Assembly: GCA_029783825.1 (NCBI GenBank)
Contig: JAREIK010012127.1
Location: 124,001-188,000 of the forward strand
Source of the DNA: Sapria himalayana
Taxonomy: Eukaryota > Streptophyta > Magnoliopsida > Malpighiales > Rafflesiaceae
DNA: 64,000 nt
Direction: 5' to 3'
Within the stretch, counting starts at the first letter, position 1. Every line of letters begins with the position of its first letter. The position numbers were made by a program, and so were the translations under genes. The notes under the pieces are model-generated. The model ran no database searches. It had not been told where the DNA came from and saw nothing but the letters and a program-made list of their open reading frames with translations. Below are positions 11,176-23,689 of the stretch, one piece after another.

Positions 11176-12760
11176 CATCTTCTTCATATTCTTTATCTTC
11201 TCATTCTTCTCATTTCTATTCTATTTCTTCTTATCATTATCCTCTTTCTCCTCATACTTTTTTTATTCTTCTTCTTATTCTTCTCCAACTTCATTATGAT
11301 TGTGATTATCATTTTTTCTAATTCTTCTTCTTCTAATTCTTCCTCTTCTTATTCATCATCATTATTATCATTTTCTTTTTCTTCTTGATATAGTCTTTGT
11401 TCCCCTTTTTCGTCTACCTATCCATCTTCTTTTCCTTCTATATCTTATACTTATTATTATTCTTCTTTTTATTTATTATTATTATTATTCTTCTTCTTCT
11501 TCCTCTTCTTCTTCTTCCTCTTCTTCTTCTTCCCCTTATTGTTTTTTTTTCATCATCTTTTTCATCTTGTTGTTCATCATAATCTTGTTCTTCTAAGTCT
11601 TCTTGTTCTTTATGTTCTTCATGTTCTTGCTTTAGTTCATCATCATCATCTTCTTTCTCTTTTTATTTTGTTTATTCTTCATTCTACTCATCTTCCTCAT
11701 TCTCATCATCATCATCTTCTACTTCTTATTCATTTTTCTTCTAGTTTTTTTTCTACCTTTTATTATTATTCTTCTTCAACTTCTTCTTCCTTATGTTCCT
11801 TTTCTTATTCTTCTCCTCATCCTCCTCCATCTCATCCTTCTTATGGATCTTATTCATGTGCTTCTTATTTATCTTATTTTCTTCCTCCTCCAAGTCCTCA
11901 TCCACCTCATTCTATTTTTATTTTTATTTTTCTTATTATTCTACTTTTTCTTTTCATCTCGTTCTTATTCTTTTCTTATTCCTACTTCTTTTTCTCATTA
12001 TCCTTCATTTTCTTCTCATTCTTCTTTGTTTTCTTCTCCTTCTTCATTTTCTTTTCCATTTTTTTGTTCTTGGTTTTATTCTTCTCTTTCTTCTTTCTCT
12101 TATTCTTGTTGTTATTTTTATTAGTATTATTATCATTCTTTTTCTTATTTTTTTTCTCTTCAAACTTTTCATCATATTTTTCTTGTTGTACATCTTATTC
12201 TTCATCTACTTCCACTTCTTTTCTGTTTGTTTTTCTTCTTGTTCTTGCTCTTGTTTTTTTTTCTTTTTCCTCCTACTCCAACACTATTTTCTCATATTAT
12301 TATTATTATTATTCTTATTCTTATTCATCATCATCTTATTCTTCTTTTTCTTCATTATCATTATCATTACCATCTTGTCTTCATCTTCTTCTTATTTACT
12401 CCTTGATTTTTATCATCATCATCATCATGTTCATAATGATCATCAATATGATCATGATCATCATAATCATCATCATCATCATAATCATAATCATCTTCTT
12501 CTACTTATTATTGTTCTTATTTATCATTATCATCTTATTCCTATTCTTAATATTTTTATTCTTTTCTTTCTTCTTCTTCTTATTTTTTTTATATTTGTGT
12601 TTGTTCTTTTTATTTTTCTTATTCTTTTTACCTTTCTTCTTTTAGCTATTCTTCTTCATTATTCTTGTTATTTTTTTTCTTATTCTTTTTTAACTTTTTA
12701 TTATTTTTATGATCATTATCCTCTTCCTCATTATTATTGTCCATATTTGTATTATTTGTT
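8047..12760. repeat. Pyrimidine-rich degenerate triplet-repeat tract, first block (4.7 kb)
   Basis: The + strand is almost entirely T and C with A, built from endlessly varied TTC, TTA, TTG, CAT/ATC and CTC triplets; G is rare. Purer microsatellite islands are embedded, for example (TTA)n near 9644-9673 and 11139-11176, (CTC)n near 8600 and (CAT)n near 12415-12490. Reading frames stay open for hundreds of codons only because TAA/TAG/TGA need purines. The predicted peptides are runs of Phe, Leu, Ser, Tyr and Ile, so no gene is called. The opposite strand is a homopurine-like GAA/TAA/GAT tract. Confidence 0.95.
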
Positions 12761-13390
12761 ATTGTATATAATTTGTTTTGATAAACTATTTGTATAACCA
12801 AAAAATGTTTTTGTTTTAATATTTTCATGTAAGTGTAGGAAAAAAATATTAAAAAGTTGGGAATACTATAATAGCACAATAATAGATGTCCTACTGACCG
12901 ATTAGCGGGTCGAAGAAAATTTTGGAGCAGAGCATGACCCGCCTGAGTGATCCAACCCACTTCAGTTAATTAAACCAAGAAATTGTTATTGATATAAATT
13001 ATTTTTTTTATTTCTATTTTTTGGTTATTGTAATTTTGGTGTGAAACTGTTCATCTCCATTTTTTTTCTCCTCTATATGTGATTTTCATCGTGACTGCTT
13101 CTGCACACATACTGTAAGAACATTCTATTTCTTTATAATCTGTAAATGCATATATGTTTTTTTGGTGGATGTAGCTAGTCGTGTTGAATGACTAGTGAAC
13201 CACATTATTTTGTGTGTTCTATTGCGGTTTCTTTTCTGATGTGGTGTTGATTCTATCATGATTCTGTTGAATTGAGATTGTGGATATATATATTGTTTGC
13301 TGTCGTTTTTTGTTATTTTTTTCTTCTGAATCTCTAAAATCACAATCATGGAAGTGGTATTGCCTAACATTTGTCTTTTTCTTTCTTCCT
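12761..13390. other. Ordinary AT-rich spacer inside the pyrimidine tract
   Basis: Base composition returns to normal. A short GC-richer island at 12882-12962 (GACCGATTAGCGGGTCG and GACCCGCCTGAGTGATCC) could be the end of a DNA transposon, but no partner end was found. No coding sequence is recognised. Confidence 0.6.
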
Positions 13391-13735
13391 CAACTTCTAG
13401 CTCTCCATCATGATAATTATCATTATGATCATCATGATCATAAATTACATAATCATCATCATTACATGCTCCGCCCCCTCCTCTTCTTCCTTCTTATGGA
13501 TGTTCTTTTTCTTTTTCAGCTCTATCATATTCATGTTCTTATTCTTATTCTTATTATTTTTCTTCTTACTCTTATTGTTCTTTTTCATTATCTTTATCTT
13601 TTTCTTCATATTTTTATTCTTAAAGCCTTTTTTTTCAATATCCTCATCCTGATCCTTTTCTACTTCAAATTCTTATTTTTTTTTCATTATATTATTATTA
13701 TTATTATTCATCATCATCATCATCATCTTCTAATC
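13391..13735. repeat. Pyrimidine-rich tract, second block
   Basis: Same degenerate TTC/TTA/CAT composition as the first block, ending in (TTA)n and (CAT)n just before the hAT insertion. Confidence 0.9.
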
Positions 13736-14182
13736 TAGAGATGTCAAAAGGGCCGAGCCAGCCTGGCTAGGCACGATTCAGCTGTGCCTAGCCCGACAAG
13801 GCATGCTACAGTGCTGTGCCTGGGCCCGTGCCGGGTGCACGTGCTGGGCCAGGCACGACATGGCACGCCTAGCCGTTGGCACGACACGTGTGACAACGCA
13901 CCGAACATAGTCACAATGAGCTGATGCTCGATGGGTGAGGCTCACTGAGCCCTAAAAGGGTGAAGACACGTGAAGGTGCGGCGACGCACCATCGAAACCC
14001 TAATTTTTTTTAAAATTAGGGTTTTGGCACGACCCGAACTGGGCCGAACCCAGAGTATTTCATGATGCGGGCCCATGCCGGGCTTGACATTAACAAAACC
14101 ATGTCAGGCCAGGCACAGTAGCTCGGTTGAGCGACCTAAAACCATACCGGGTTGACCAGGCACGACCCGTTTGACACCTTTA
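13736..14182. mobile_element. Non-autonomous hAT-like element (about 447 bp, GC-rich ends)
   Basis: The left end reads TAGAGATGTCAAAAGGGCCG and the right end reads ACCCGTTTGACACCTTTA, an imperfect terminal inverted repeat of the TAG-RTGTCAAA-GGGCC type found in plant hAT elements. Flanks TCTAATC (13729-13735) and TCTACTC (14183-14189) agree at six of seven bases and may be a decayed 8-bp target duplication. The inside is rich in GGC/GCACG words and has no transposase. Four other loci in the window carry the same terminal motif. Confidence 0.75.
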
Positions 14183-14373
14183 TCTACTCCTTTTTATTAT
14201 TGTTATCTTGTTTTCTTTTTATATTATGTAATACTCACTATCATTATTATTATTAGCATCATCATTATTTTTTTCTTCTTTTTTTAACTCTTCCTTATTT
14301 TGTTCATATTATTGTTCTTCTAATTTTTCCAATTTCACTTAATATATTTGCATCCTTCTTCTACTCTTTATTA

Positions 14374-14410
<37 letters not shown>

Positions 14411-16468
14411 TCTTCTATTTTTTCTTTTTTTTATTCTTATCATTTATAATGTTCCGCTTATTCTTTTTTATATTTTCTATTATTTTTTTATCATTATTTT
14501 TTTTTCTTCCCATTCTTATTCTTCCTCCTCGGCCACTATCTCCTCTTCCTTCTCGTTATCTTCTTCTTTTTTTTTCTTTGTCTTCTTTATCATTTCCTTC
14601 TACTTTTTATTTTTATTTTTCTTCTTCCCCCTATTCTTCTTATTATTCTTGTTATTATTTTTTTCTTCTTCTAATTGTCATTCTTGCTTTTTTTTTCTTT
14701 TTCTTTTTCTTCTTTTTGTCATTCTTGCTATTTTTCTACTTTTTTTTCTTCTACTTTATTCTCCTTATCTTTTTTTTTCTTATTCTTCTTCAACTTATTT
14801 ATCTTCTTTTTTTTCTTCTCTTTATTATTTTTATTTCTCTTCATATCATTCTATTTCTTCATCTTTTTTTGTTTTCCTCATTCTTTTTCATCCACCTCCT
14901 CATTTCACTATTCTTGTGTTGTTGTTGTTCTTATTATTCATTTCTTTTTCATTTTATTTTGATTATTCTTCATCTTCATCTTCTTTTTCTTTTTATTGTT
15001 ACTTTTTATCCTTTTTCTTGTTATTACTTTTTTTACTTATTTTTTATCTTATTCTTCTTTATATTTATCTTTTAAACTTCTTTTTCATTTAATTTATCTT
15101 TATCTTATTTTTCTTTTTATTTTTATTTCAACTTCTTTTTCATCTACTTCTTTTTTCACTTTCTCTTTTTCTTAATCTTCTTCATCATTATTATCATCTT
15201 CATATTCATCTTATTCTTCTTCTACTACTTTCTATTATTATTATTATTTTAGTTCTTTTCTTCTTCTCCTTCTTCTTGTTCATATTTTTTGCTCCTCCTT
15301 ATATTCATATTCTATTTCTTCTTTCTTCTTATTTTTTATGGCTACATATTTTTCTTCAATTTTTTTTCTTCTTATTGTTCATTATCAATATATTTTTATT
15401 CTTTCTCTTTCTTTTCTTCTTCTTCTTCTTCTTTTTCTTCTGCATCATGTTCTTCCTATTCTTCTTCTTGTTCTTTATTTCTTTTCCTTCTTCTTTTTTG
15501 TTATTATCATCATGATCATCACCATCATCTTACTCTCCTTCTTAAACTTTATTTTCTTCTTTTTTTTTGTTCTTTTTCATTATCATCATCACCATCATCA
15601 TATTTTTCTTCTTATTCCTCCTCCTCATCCTTTTCATTGTCTTTTTTTTCTTCTTTTGTTTTTTTTTCTCTCCTCTTTTCATCTTTCTTCTTCTTCTTTT
15701 TCCTCTTCTTCTTATTCTTTTTTATTATTTTTTTATTATTGTTCTTTTTATTATTACTATTATTATTCTTCTTCTTATTCATTTACTTTTTCTTCATCAC
15801 CATTTTTCTTCTTCTTTTTTATTTTCTTCTTCTCATTGCACTCATCGTGTTTCTCCTTTACTTATTCTTCTTCTTATTTCTTTTTTTTTTCTTTATATTA
15901 ATCTTCTTATTCTCATTTTTCTTACTCTCCTCCTCCTGCTCCTCATTATTTTTCTCCTTATTCTTCCTCTTATTTTTCTTTGCCTTCTTTTTTCTATTTT
16001 TCTTCATGTTTTTTTCTTCTTATTATTCCTCTCAGTGATGATCATGATCATGATAAAGATCATGATAAAAAATAAAATCATCATCATCATCTTTCGCTTC
16101 TCCTTCTTCTTTTCTTCATCATCATTTTATTATTATTCATTTTTTTTTCTTTTTCTTCATCTTTTTTCTCTTCATCATGATCATCATCATCTTTATATTT
16201 TTTTCATTTTTCTCCACCTCCTCCCACTACTACTCATTCTTCTAATTTTTATTCATCTTGTTTTTTTTCTCATTATTATTTTCATTTTTATTTATTTTAT
16301 TATTGTTCTTCTTCGTCTTCCCCCTATTGTTCTCCTTCTTATTGTTGTTATTATTTTTTTATTTTCATTATTCTTTTTCTTATTATTCATTTTCATCTTC
16401 TTATTCTTCTTCTTTTTTGTTTATTTCATATTTATATTCTTCTTCTTATACTTCTTTATATTATATTA
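14183..16468. repeat. Pyrimidine-rich tract, third block (2.3 kb)
   Basis: Continues the same degenerate TTC/TTA/TTG/CAT sequence, with a pure (TTA)n island around 14364-14410 and palindromic ATGATCATGATCATGA near 16037. It ends abruptly at about 16468, where ordinary AT-rich DNA begins. Confidence 0.95.
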
Positions 16469-16979
16469 AAAAAATACACAATAATAATTTGAAATAGAAA
16501 ATTTGAATGTAATAATATAATAAATTAGACATTAAAATGAAATACAAGCTAATAACACTTGAAAATGAGGTTAATTATAAATGAGGAGTAATCCACTTTT
16601 TATATAAGAAGAAATAAAAATCCTAAAGGAATTTCAGATGTGGGCAAAGTAAACTTCACTTGCCCATATTTGACCTTACATTCTCTCACTTGAGATTTAC
16701 CTTTTGCATGTCACTTATATTTCTACTAGGTCAATAAATAATTGACACCATATGAATTTGTCTTTCTTTAGTGGCATATTTTATGTGCCAACATCTCAAT
16801 GATGTCAACACAATCACAACTTAGTTATGTATGCTTTGTATTGAAATAAATGATGAAGTCTGTGCATTGATACTTCTATTTTCTCTACTAGAAAATTAGA
16901 GTGTTACTATTACATCTATGAGTAGCTCATTGAAACCAATAAATTGAAATTGATGATGTTCATGATCTAATTCTCAATG
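16469..16979. other. AT-rich stretch without recognised features
   Basis: No coding pattern or LTR signature was found. It lies between the pyrimidine tract and the first copia coding traces. A 5' LTR matching the one at 20064 was looked for here and not seen. Confidence 0.5.
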
Positions 16980-19900
16980 AGGAGATTTGATGGAGAATGA
17001 CATGTGATTTGTTAAACATCAACATCATCAATATTACATATAGAGTGGAGAGAAAGAAATTCAACCAATGGAAAAAGTCAAAGAAGATCAATGAATAGGA
17101 AGTATAGATCCAAGAATCATAGTAATTATAATTGCTCATAGACCATTAAGTGTTAGAATTATAGAAAGACTGAATACTACAAAAATCATTGTAAGAGCAA
17201 AAAAGGAACCAAAATGAGTTAGAGACAATGTTAATTTCATCGAAGATGATTTGTTGAGTTATACTCTAGAAAGAAAGAAATATGCTTGTATGCTAGACTC
17301 ACGAGCATTTTTTCATATTACTTCATTGAAAGAACTCTTTAAAAAGTATGCTTTTGGAAACCATTGAAAGGAAACAATTGATGTTGAAGAATGTTAGGCA
17401 TATTCATGTCTTGAAAAAAAAAACAAATCTTAGTTGGATAATTAGCTAGTGAAGGCTAATTGATAGCATATGATAGTTGATAGTAGATAATAGTTGCTCG
17501 GAAAAATAAGAATGATACTTTTTAATTGACTGCTGATATATATTGTTCATTTGTAGTTGTAGTAGGGAATGAAACTCTCATACTATGGCACATATGATTA
17601 GGCCACATGAGTAAAAAGGAGATAGGGATTATGCACTTAAATAGAAAACTTCTAGATCTAAAATTAGTAGAGATAAATATGTGTGAAGATTGCAAATAAG
17701 GTAGAACCCTAAAGGAAGAAAAGATGGACCTTGTTCACTCTGACATTTGGGGACCAAAAAGAGTCACATCTATTGGTGGGAAACACTTTTTCATATATTT
17801 TATTGATGATCATTCTTAGAAAGTATGGGTTTACTTTATGAGACATAAGTCTAAAGTATTTGAGACTTAAAGAAATAAAAAGTTATGGTTGAAAATGAGA
17901 CTAGTCTAAAGATTAAAAATCTTGAAATTGACAATGATGCTGAATATGATGACACTAGTTCCAAGAAGTTGTGTCATGATCATGAGATCAAATTAAAAAA
18001 AACTATGCCAAGTATGCCTCTACACAATATTGTAGTAGATCATATGAATTGAACATTGATAGAAAGAGCTAGAAGCATTTGCATACAATCAGGTTTAACG
18101 AAGAAATTTTAGACAAAAGCAGTCAACTCATCAGCTTACTTGATCAACCAAAGTCCATTGATACCATTGGAGCATATAATACTAGAAAAGGTATGAAGTA
18201 GGAAATATGAAAACTTTTAGACCTAAAATTTTTTGGTTGTATAGCATATATGCATATTAGTGATCAAGCCATAAATAAGCTTGATCCTAAATCTAAGAAA
18301 TTAGCCTTATACTATGATGCAGACGAGTGTAGTTACGATATTTGGAATGATGAAAATAAGATGTTCCATAGCAGAGATATTATTTTCAACATAAAAGTGA
18401 TATATAAAATTGGTGGCAGAAAAGCAAAATGGGCTAATAGAATCAAGCATGGGAAAATACATGAATTATCTGTTATTGATTGATGGAGGAGAACCTGAAT
18501 GCTATGATGAGGCATGTCAGACAAAATATATGAGAAAATGAGCATTTTCCATGAAAGAAGAGATGAAGTCTCTAATATCCAATCAAGCATGGGAACTATC
18601 AAAGTTACCTATAAGAAAGAAACTACTTCATAGTAAATGAGTGTATTGATTGAAAGAGGAGCATGATGGTTCCAAAAAATACAATGCTCAACTTGATGTC
18701 AAATGGGTTTAGTAGAAGGAAGGATTGAATAAACAAATATTTTTTCTTCAATTGTGATGCTCAATACTATTGGAACCATATTAAGTATTATTTGTTTGTG
18801 AAGATCTTCATCTTGAATACTTGGATATGAATTTCATATTTCTTCATGGAGACTTGGATGAGAAGATATACATTCACCAACTAGAAGGAGAACATGATGT
18901 GCAGACTTAAGAAGAACTTGTATCTCATGAAAGAAGCCCCAATGCAGTATATGAAATTTGATAACTTCATGTATAAAGAAGATTTATAGAAGTAAAATGT
19001 TGACCATTATTGCTACTTCAAGAAATATAACTCAAATTATATCATTTTATTATTATATATTGATACTATTTTGGTTATAGATTTAGGTATGAATAATATC
19101 AAATGGTTAAAGAATAATTGTCAAGCAAGTTTTACATGAAAGACTTATGTCCAACAAAGAAAATTTTTGAAATGCAAATCACATGAGATAAGCATAGTGG
19201 ACCCTTGGAGTTATTTCAAGAAGAATACATTGATCATATTTTACAAAGATTCAACATTAGTGATGCCAAGATGATTTGTATACCATTGGCTAGTCATTTT
19301 TACCTATCCAATGACCAGTCACCTAAGATAGAGAAATAGAAAGAACTTATGGCTAAGGTTCCCTATGCCTCAACTATTGGAAGCTTGGTGTATACAATAG
19401 TTTATACAAGACAAGACATTAGCTATGTAGTGGGAGTTGTAAGTAGGTTTATATCAACCACATAAAGCTTGTTAGGAATCTTGTTAAATAGATGTTAGTT
19501 GGATGTCAAAGGTATTTGTGCTTTGGAAAAGGAAATCTTAAAATGCAAGGCTATGTAATTGCAAACATTGGAGGTGAAGTTGATCACTGAAAAAGTACAA
19601 CCAATTATATATTCACCATCAGAAATATAGATGTTAGTTGGATGTCAAAGTTGTAGAAAACTATCACTCTATCCACTATAGAGGTTAAGTGTGTGACAAA
19701 AATTGAAGCTAATACATAAATGATATGACTTTAGGGTTTGTTAGTTGACCTTGGATTCAAGCAAGTAAAAAATATTCTACACAATGATAGTTAGAACACA
19801 ATACACCTTTCATAAAAATTAATATTTCATTCTAGAACTAAGGATATCCACTTTAGATCTTTATTGCAAAATAATGTGCTAAAGCTTGAAAAAATTTGAG

Positions 19901-20050
19901 GAAGCAAGAAGAATCCAACTAACATATTGACAAAAATAGTGACCATTGATAAATTGAAGTTGTGCTCAACTTTAGTTGCTCTATAGAAATAGTATGGTCA
20001 TGAAGAGCTACTACATTAAGCAAAGTGTAAATACATATTAAAATCAGTCT
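16980..20050 (+). pseudogene. Ty1/copia polyprotein relic
   Basis: Domains in copia order can be read through many stops. The GAG-pre-integrase motif is near 17580-17650 (ILWHIWLGHMSKKEIGIM). The integrase core is at 17715-17870 (LVHSDIWGPKRVTSIGGKHF, FIDDHS, WVYFMRHKSKVFE). The integrase C-terminal region at 18250-18400 is the longest open piece (NKLDPKSKKLALYYDADE, then MFHSRDIIFN). RT is at about 18700-19300, with the active-site region reading LLLYIDTILVI, so the second Asp of YVDD is lost. RNase H is at about 19550-20000 (STTNYIFTI, LIFHSRTKDIHFR, LTKIVTIDKLKLC). Gag is barely recognisable. The element is inactive. Confidence 0.8.
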
Positions 20051-20063
20051 TCAAATGAAAGAT

Positions 20064-20387
20064 TGTTAAAGTCAAAATGGGGGTTGCCTACCCCCCATTT
20101 TTGTCAAAAAATGAGGCATTGTCTCCTTTTATTTATTACTTTATTTATTATTTTTTTTTGTCATAGTTCAACCTAAATGTAGACATTTAGATTTTAGAAG
20201 TAAATATCTTTTACATCTTTTGTACTCTCTTAATTCATTGTGAAGAATTGAGGAAGAGAGGAGCTCGTGATGTAGACAAAGTTGAGCTAAACCATGTAAA
20301 TTCTGAATATCATTTGATTTATTTTGGTGTTCTCTTTAATAAATTTGACATATAGGGAACCATGTCATTCTCAATGGTATACAAGGG
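20064..20387 (+). repeat. LTR of the preceding copia element
   Basis: It starts TGTTAAAGTCAAAATGG right after the RNase H end and a purine-rich CAAATGAAAGAT. A small inverted repeat GGGGGTTGCCTACCCCC is near its start. The end is placed at TCATTCTCA because a primer-site-like ATGGTATACAAGGGCAAGAG follows. No second copy lies in the window. Confidence 0.5.
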
Positions 20388-20559
20388 CAAGAGCAAAATT
20401 GAATATCCTATTTAGAGAATACCAAAATATAAATATTTTATATTTTAAAATACTTTTTTTCTATATTAAAAAAATAGTTATATTTATATAAATATTTTTT
20501 AGATGTATACCAAAACATAATTTTAATATTATTTTTAGGGAAATTATATTTAGGAGATC

Positions 20560-20960
20560 CAAAACAAAAATATATTAATGTTTTGGTCCAAAATCAAAAT
20601 GTAAAATTTTTAAATTTTGGGCCTATATAATTCATCAATACGAGTTTTTCCCCTCATGAAAAGTTTATGAAAATGAAAAAAATTCATTATGTTTATTCAT
20701 AACAAGTTTATGAATAACAAGCTGAGGCATAATGTGTTTTGCATAAACTTGTTACCCATTATGTTATGCATGAACAACTCATGTTTGTTTTGATTAAAAA
20801 TGTTTCATTTTCATGTTTTACATGGTGTGTTATGCATGTTGTTGTTATTAATAAATTTCATTTTCATGTTTTTGTGTATGCATAAGCATAATGTGCTATG
20901 CATAAACAACAACTCATGTGATGCATACTGTAATGCATGACGTTACAGAACTATAGATCA
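20560..20960. repeat. Left arm of a long inverted repeat
   Basis: Words such as GTGTTTTGCATAAACTTG, AACAACTCATGTTTGTTTTG and ATTAAAAATGTTT reappear as their reverse complement at 23270-23650. Outer parts also pair (ATTTTGGGCCTATATAATTC here against ATTTTGGGGATATATAATTC on the other strand). The arms are diverged and the ends are not sharp. Confidence 0.7.
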
Positions 20961-21301
20961 ACATTTGAGAAAACCTTTCTCACGTTTAGGGTCAAACTTG
21001 TAATGACTTGGTTTCAGTAACCTTGGCCCCTTATTTTTTTCTCTAGTAAAGGAAAAAGAAAAACCATAGGGAGCATCACTAAATGGTTCATCATAATCAA
21101 GTTCTTAATGTGATCAATGTTTCACAAAATCAATGCCCTCTCTACTACCTTCAATACACATTTGGCAACCCAAGGCTTAACTCAGCATCGATTGGCAATG
21201 AGATATCCACCACAAAGAGAGAAGAAAATCACATCATGAGTTAACCAATAGCATGTTTGCATGGAAAGTGGGAGACCCTTTTGAGATTTTTAAATATTTA
21301 T

Positions 21302-21951
21302 ATAATGATACCAATTTATGCTTAAACAACACTTCGTGTTGTTTATGTCAGAATCAATTTATATTAAATGTTATTTTTTATTATTTTTTGCTCTTGTTGT
21401 TATCTAGATTCATTTTGTTTTTTTCTTTAAAATTATACCAAGCTAAGATTTGTTATTTATAATCTAGATAGGGTTGAACACCCAGTTTGTAAGATTTTAG
21501 AACAAAATTTTAGTAGGTACATAATGATTATAGGGAATGATAAAATTTTAACTAATTGTGTTATTGCACTTGTGTGTATTAAACAAGACCAAAATGATAC
21601 AATTAGTTAATACTAACATGCAAAATAAATACACATCATCATTATTGTAGATACTATTACTATTAATTTTGATATAATTATTAGATACCTATAATTTTTA
21701 ATTGTTATTTCGACATGTAAAAGTGAGATTTTAATTTACAAAATATGCATCATGAGTTGGATAATTTTATTAATTGCATGACGAATGTTGATTATTGATA
21801 GCATCTATGTCACATAGAATTGATAGATGATACCTTATTGAGGATACTTATAAGTTTTGATATTGTCAAACTATGTAGATAGATTTTTATATGACATATC
21901 ATATAAGTTAAATGCAAGGTCTTAGGGTAATACATAATAAATTGATCAAAT
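21302..21951. repeat. Direct duplication, copy 1 (about 650 bp)
   Basis: Starts ATAATGATACCAATTTATGC and ends TAATAAATTGATCAAA. It matches 22045-22694 over its whole length with only scattered substitutions, at an offset of 743 bp. The short open frames inside are not convincing genes. Confidence 0.9.
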
Positions 21952-22044
21952 CCTCCAAATCATTAAAAATTTAAAAAACACAAGTTTCTTGAGTATATAT
22001 ATAATGACATGGAACGTGGTATATTTTGAAACACATAACGCTCC

Positions 22045-22694
22045 ATAATGATACCAATTTATGCTTAAACAACACCTCATGTTGTTTATGTCAGAATCAA
22101 TTTATATTGAATGTTATTTTTTATTATTTTTTGCTCTTGTTATTATTTAGATTCATTTTGTTTTTTCCTTTCAAATTATACCGAGCTAATATTTGTTATT
22201 TATAATCTAGACAGGGTTGAACACCCTGTTTGTAAGATTTTAGAACAAGATTTTAGTAGGTCCATGATGATTATAGAGAATGATAAAATTGTAACTAATT
22301 GTGTTATTGCACTTGTGTGTATTAAACAAGACCAAAATGATACAATTAGTTAATACTAACATGCAAAATAAATACACACCATCATTATTGTAGATACTAT
22401 TACTATTAATTTTGATATAATTATTAGATACCTATAATTTTTAATTGTTATTTCGACATGTAAAAGGGAGATTTTAATTTACAAAATATGCATCGTGAGT
22501 TGGATAATTTTATTAATTGCATGACGAATGTTGATTATTGATAGCATCTATGCCACGTAGAATTGATAGATGATACCTTATTGAGGATACTTATAAGTTT
22601 TGATATTGTCAAACTATGTAGATAGATTTTAATATGACATATCATATAAGTTAAATGCAAGGTCTTAGGGTAATACATAATAAATTGATCAAAT
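22045..22694. repeat. Direct duplication, copy 2 (about 650 bp)
   Basis: Near-identical to 21302-21951 and separated from it by about 93 bp of unrelated sequence. The close identity makes it younger than most transposon relics around it. Confidence 0.9.
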
Positions 22695-23269
22695 TAAATT
22701 ATCAATAATTTAATTCAATTTATGGGTATATAATCTTAACACGCTAAGTTAATTAAGTGTTGAATAGCAAAAGACATGAATTATTTTGAATATGTGAGTG
22801 AGTGAAATTAAAATTCTATAATAGTATGAATCATAATCAATATAAATTATGGTGTAATATAATTTACACTAAGAGCCCAGTATCTTATTTAGATTAAAGA
22901 CCCTTTCGTAGTCTTATCTATTATCATAAGAAATATTTTAGGGGTTTTATTTATTTGTTTATAGTATGTGTATATATAATCAGAATAATTAATTCGTTTA
23001 AAATCAATTGTTTGATTTTATTTAATATCAAATTAATTGATTTATAATAAATTAATTTTGATTATATATATATATATATATCTATTAAAAGAAAAAAAAA
23101 TGTCACATCATCTTTTAAAAGTTGATGGGACATATGGTCCATACGGGAGAAGTTCATACTCATAGCAATTCATTGAACGAACAAGATATCAACTTGAACA
23201 ATCTCTTCTAATCTAAAATGGTTGAGTTTTCCGCACATGATGTCACCAAATCCGAAAGCTTCAATGGTA
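22695..23269. other. AT-rich core of the inverted-repeat unit
   Basis: No coding or RNA signature was seen. A short (TA)n run occurs at about 23062-23080. Confidence 0.5.
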
Positions 23270-23650
23270 TAAATACCTCATGTTATGTGTAACACATTAT
23301 GCATAACACAAGTTCTTATATAAACACCTTTGTGTTATGTTATGCATAGCATCAATTTATGTATAAACACCTTGTGTTATGCATAACATGAGTTTAAGCA
23401 TAAACAACACTATGCCCATACAAAAACAAAACATTTTTAATAAAAACAAACATGAGTTGTTTATGCATAACATGTCATGCATCTCATGTTATGCAAAAAC
23501 TTATTTAATAAATTTGTTTATGTATAAAGAAATATTTTTTTTCCATGAACTTTTTCTGAAACTTGGTCAAAATTCAAATCCATAATTATGAATTATATAT
23601 CCCCAAAATATAAATATTATATGGGTTGCTTTTGTTAATTTTTTTTAAAA
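23270..23650. repeat. Right arm of the long inverted repeat
   Basis: Reverse-complementary to 20560-20960, with repeated GTTATGCATAACA-type palindromes (CATGTTATGTGTAACACATT, GTGTTATGCATAACATGAG). Together the arms bound a unit of roughly 3.1 kb that contains the direct duplication, so a MITE-like or foldback element is likely. Confidence 0.7.
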
Positions 23651-23689
23651 TGGAAGAACAACATAAATATTTTGGGGGAGATTTAGGTT

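Noticed and set aside
7984..16497. Many long open frames on the + strand, up to 368 codons, rich in Phe, Leu, Ser, Tyr and Ile
   Set aside because: They overlap in several frames at once and exist because pyrimidine-rich DNA rarely forms stop codons. No domain, balanced composition or splice pattern supports a gene.
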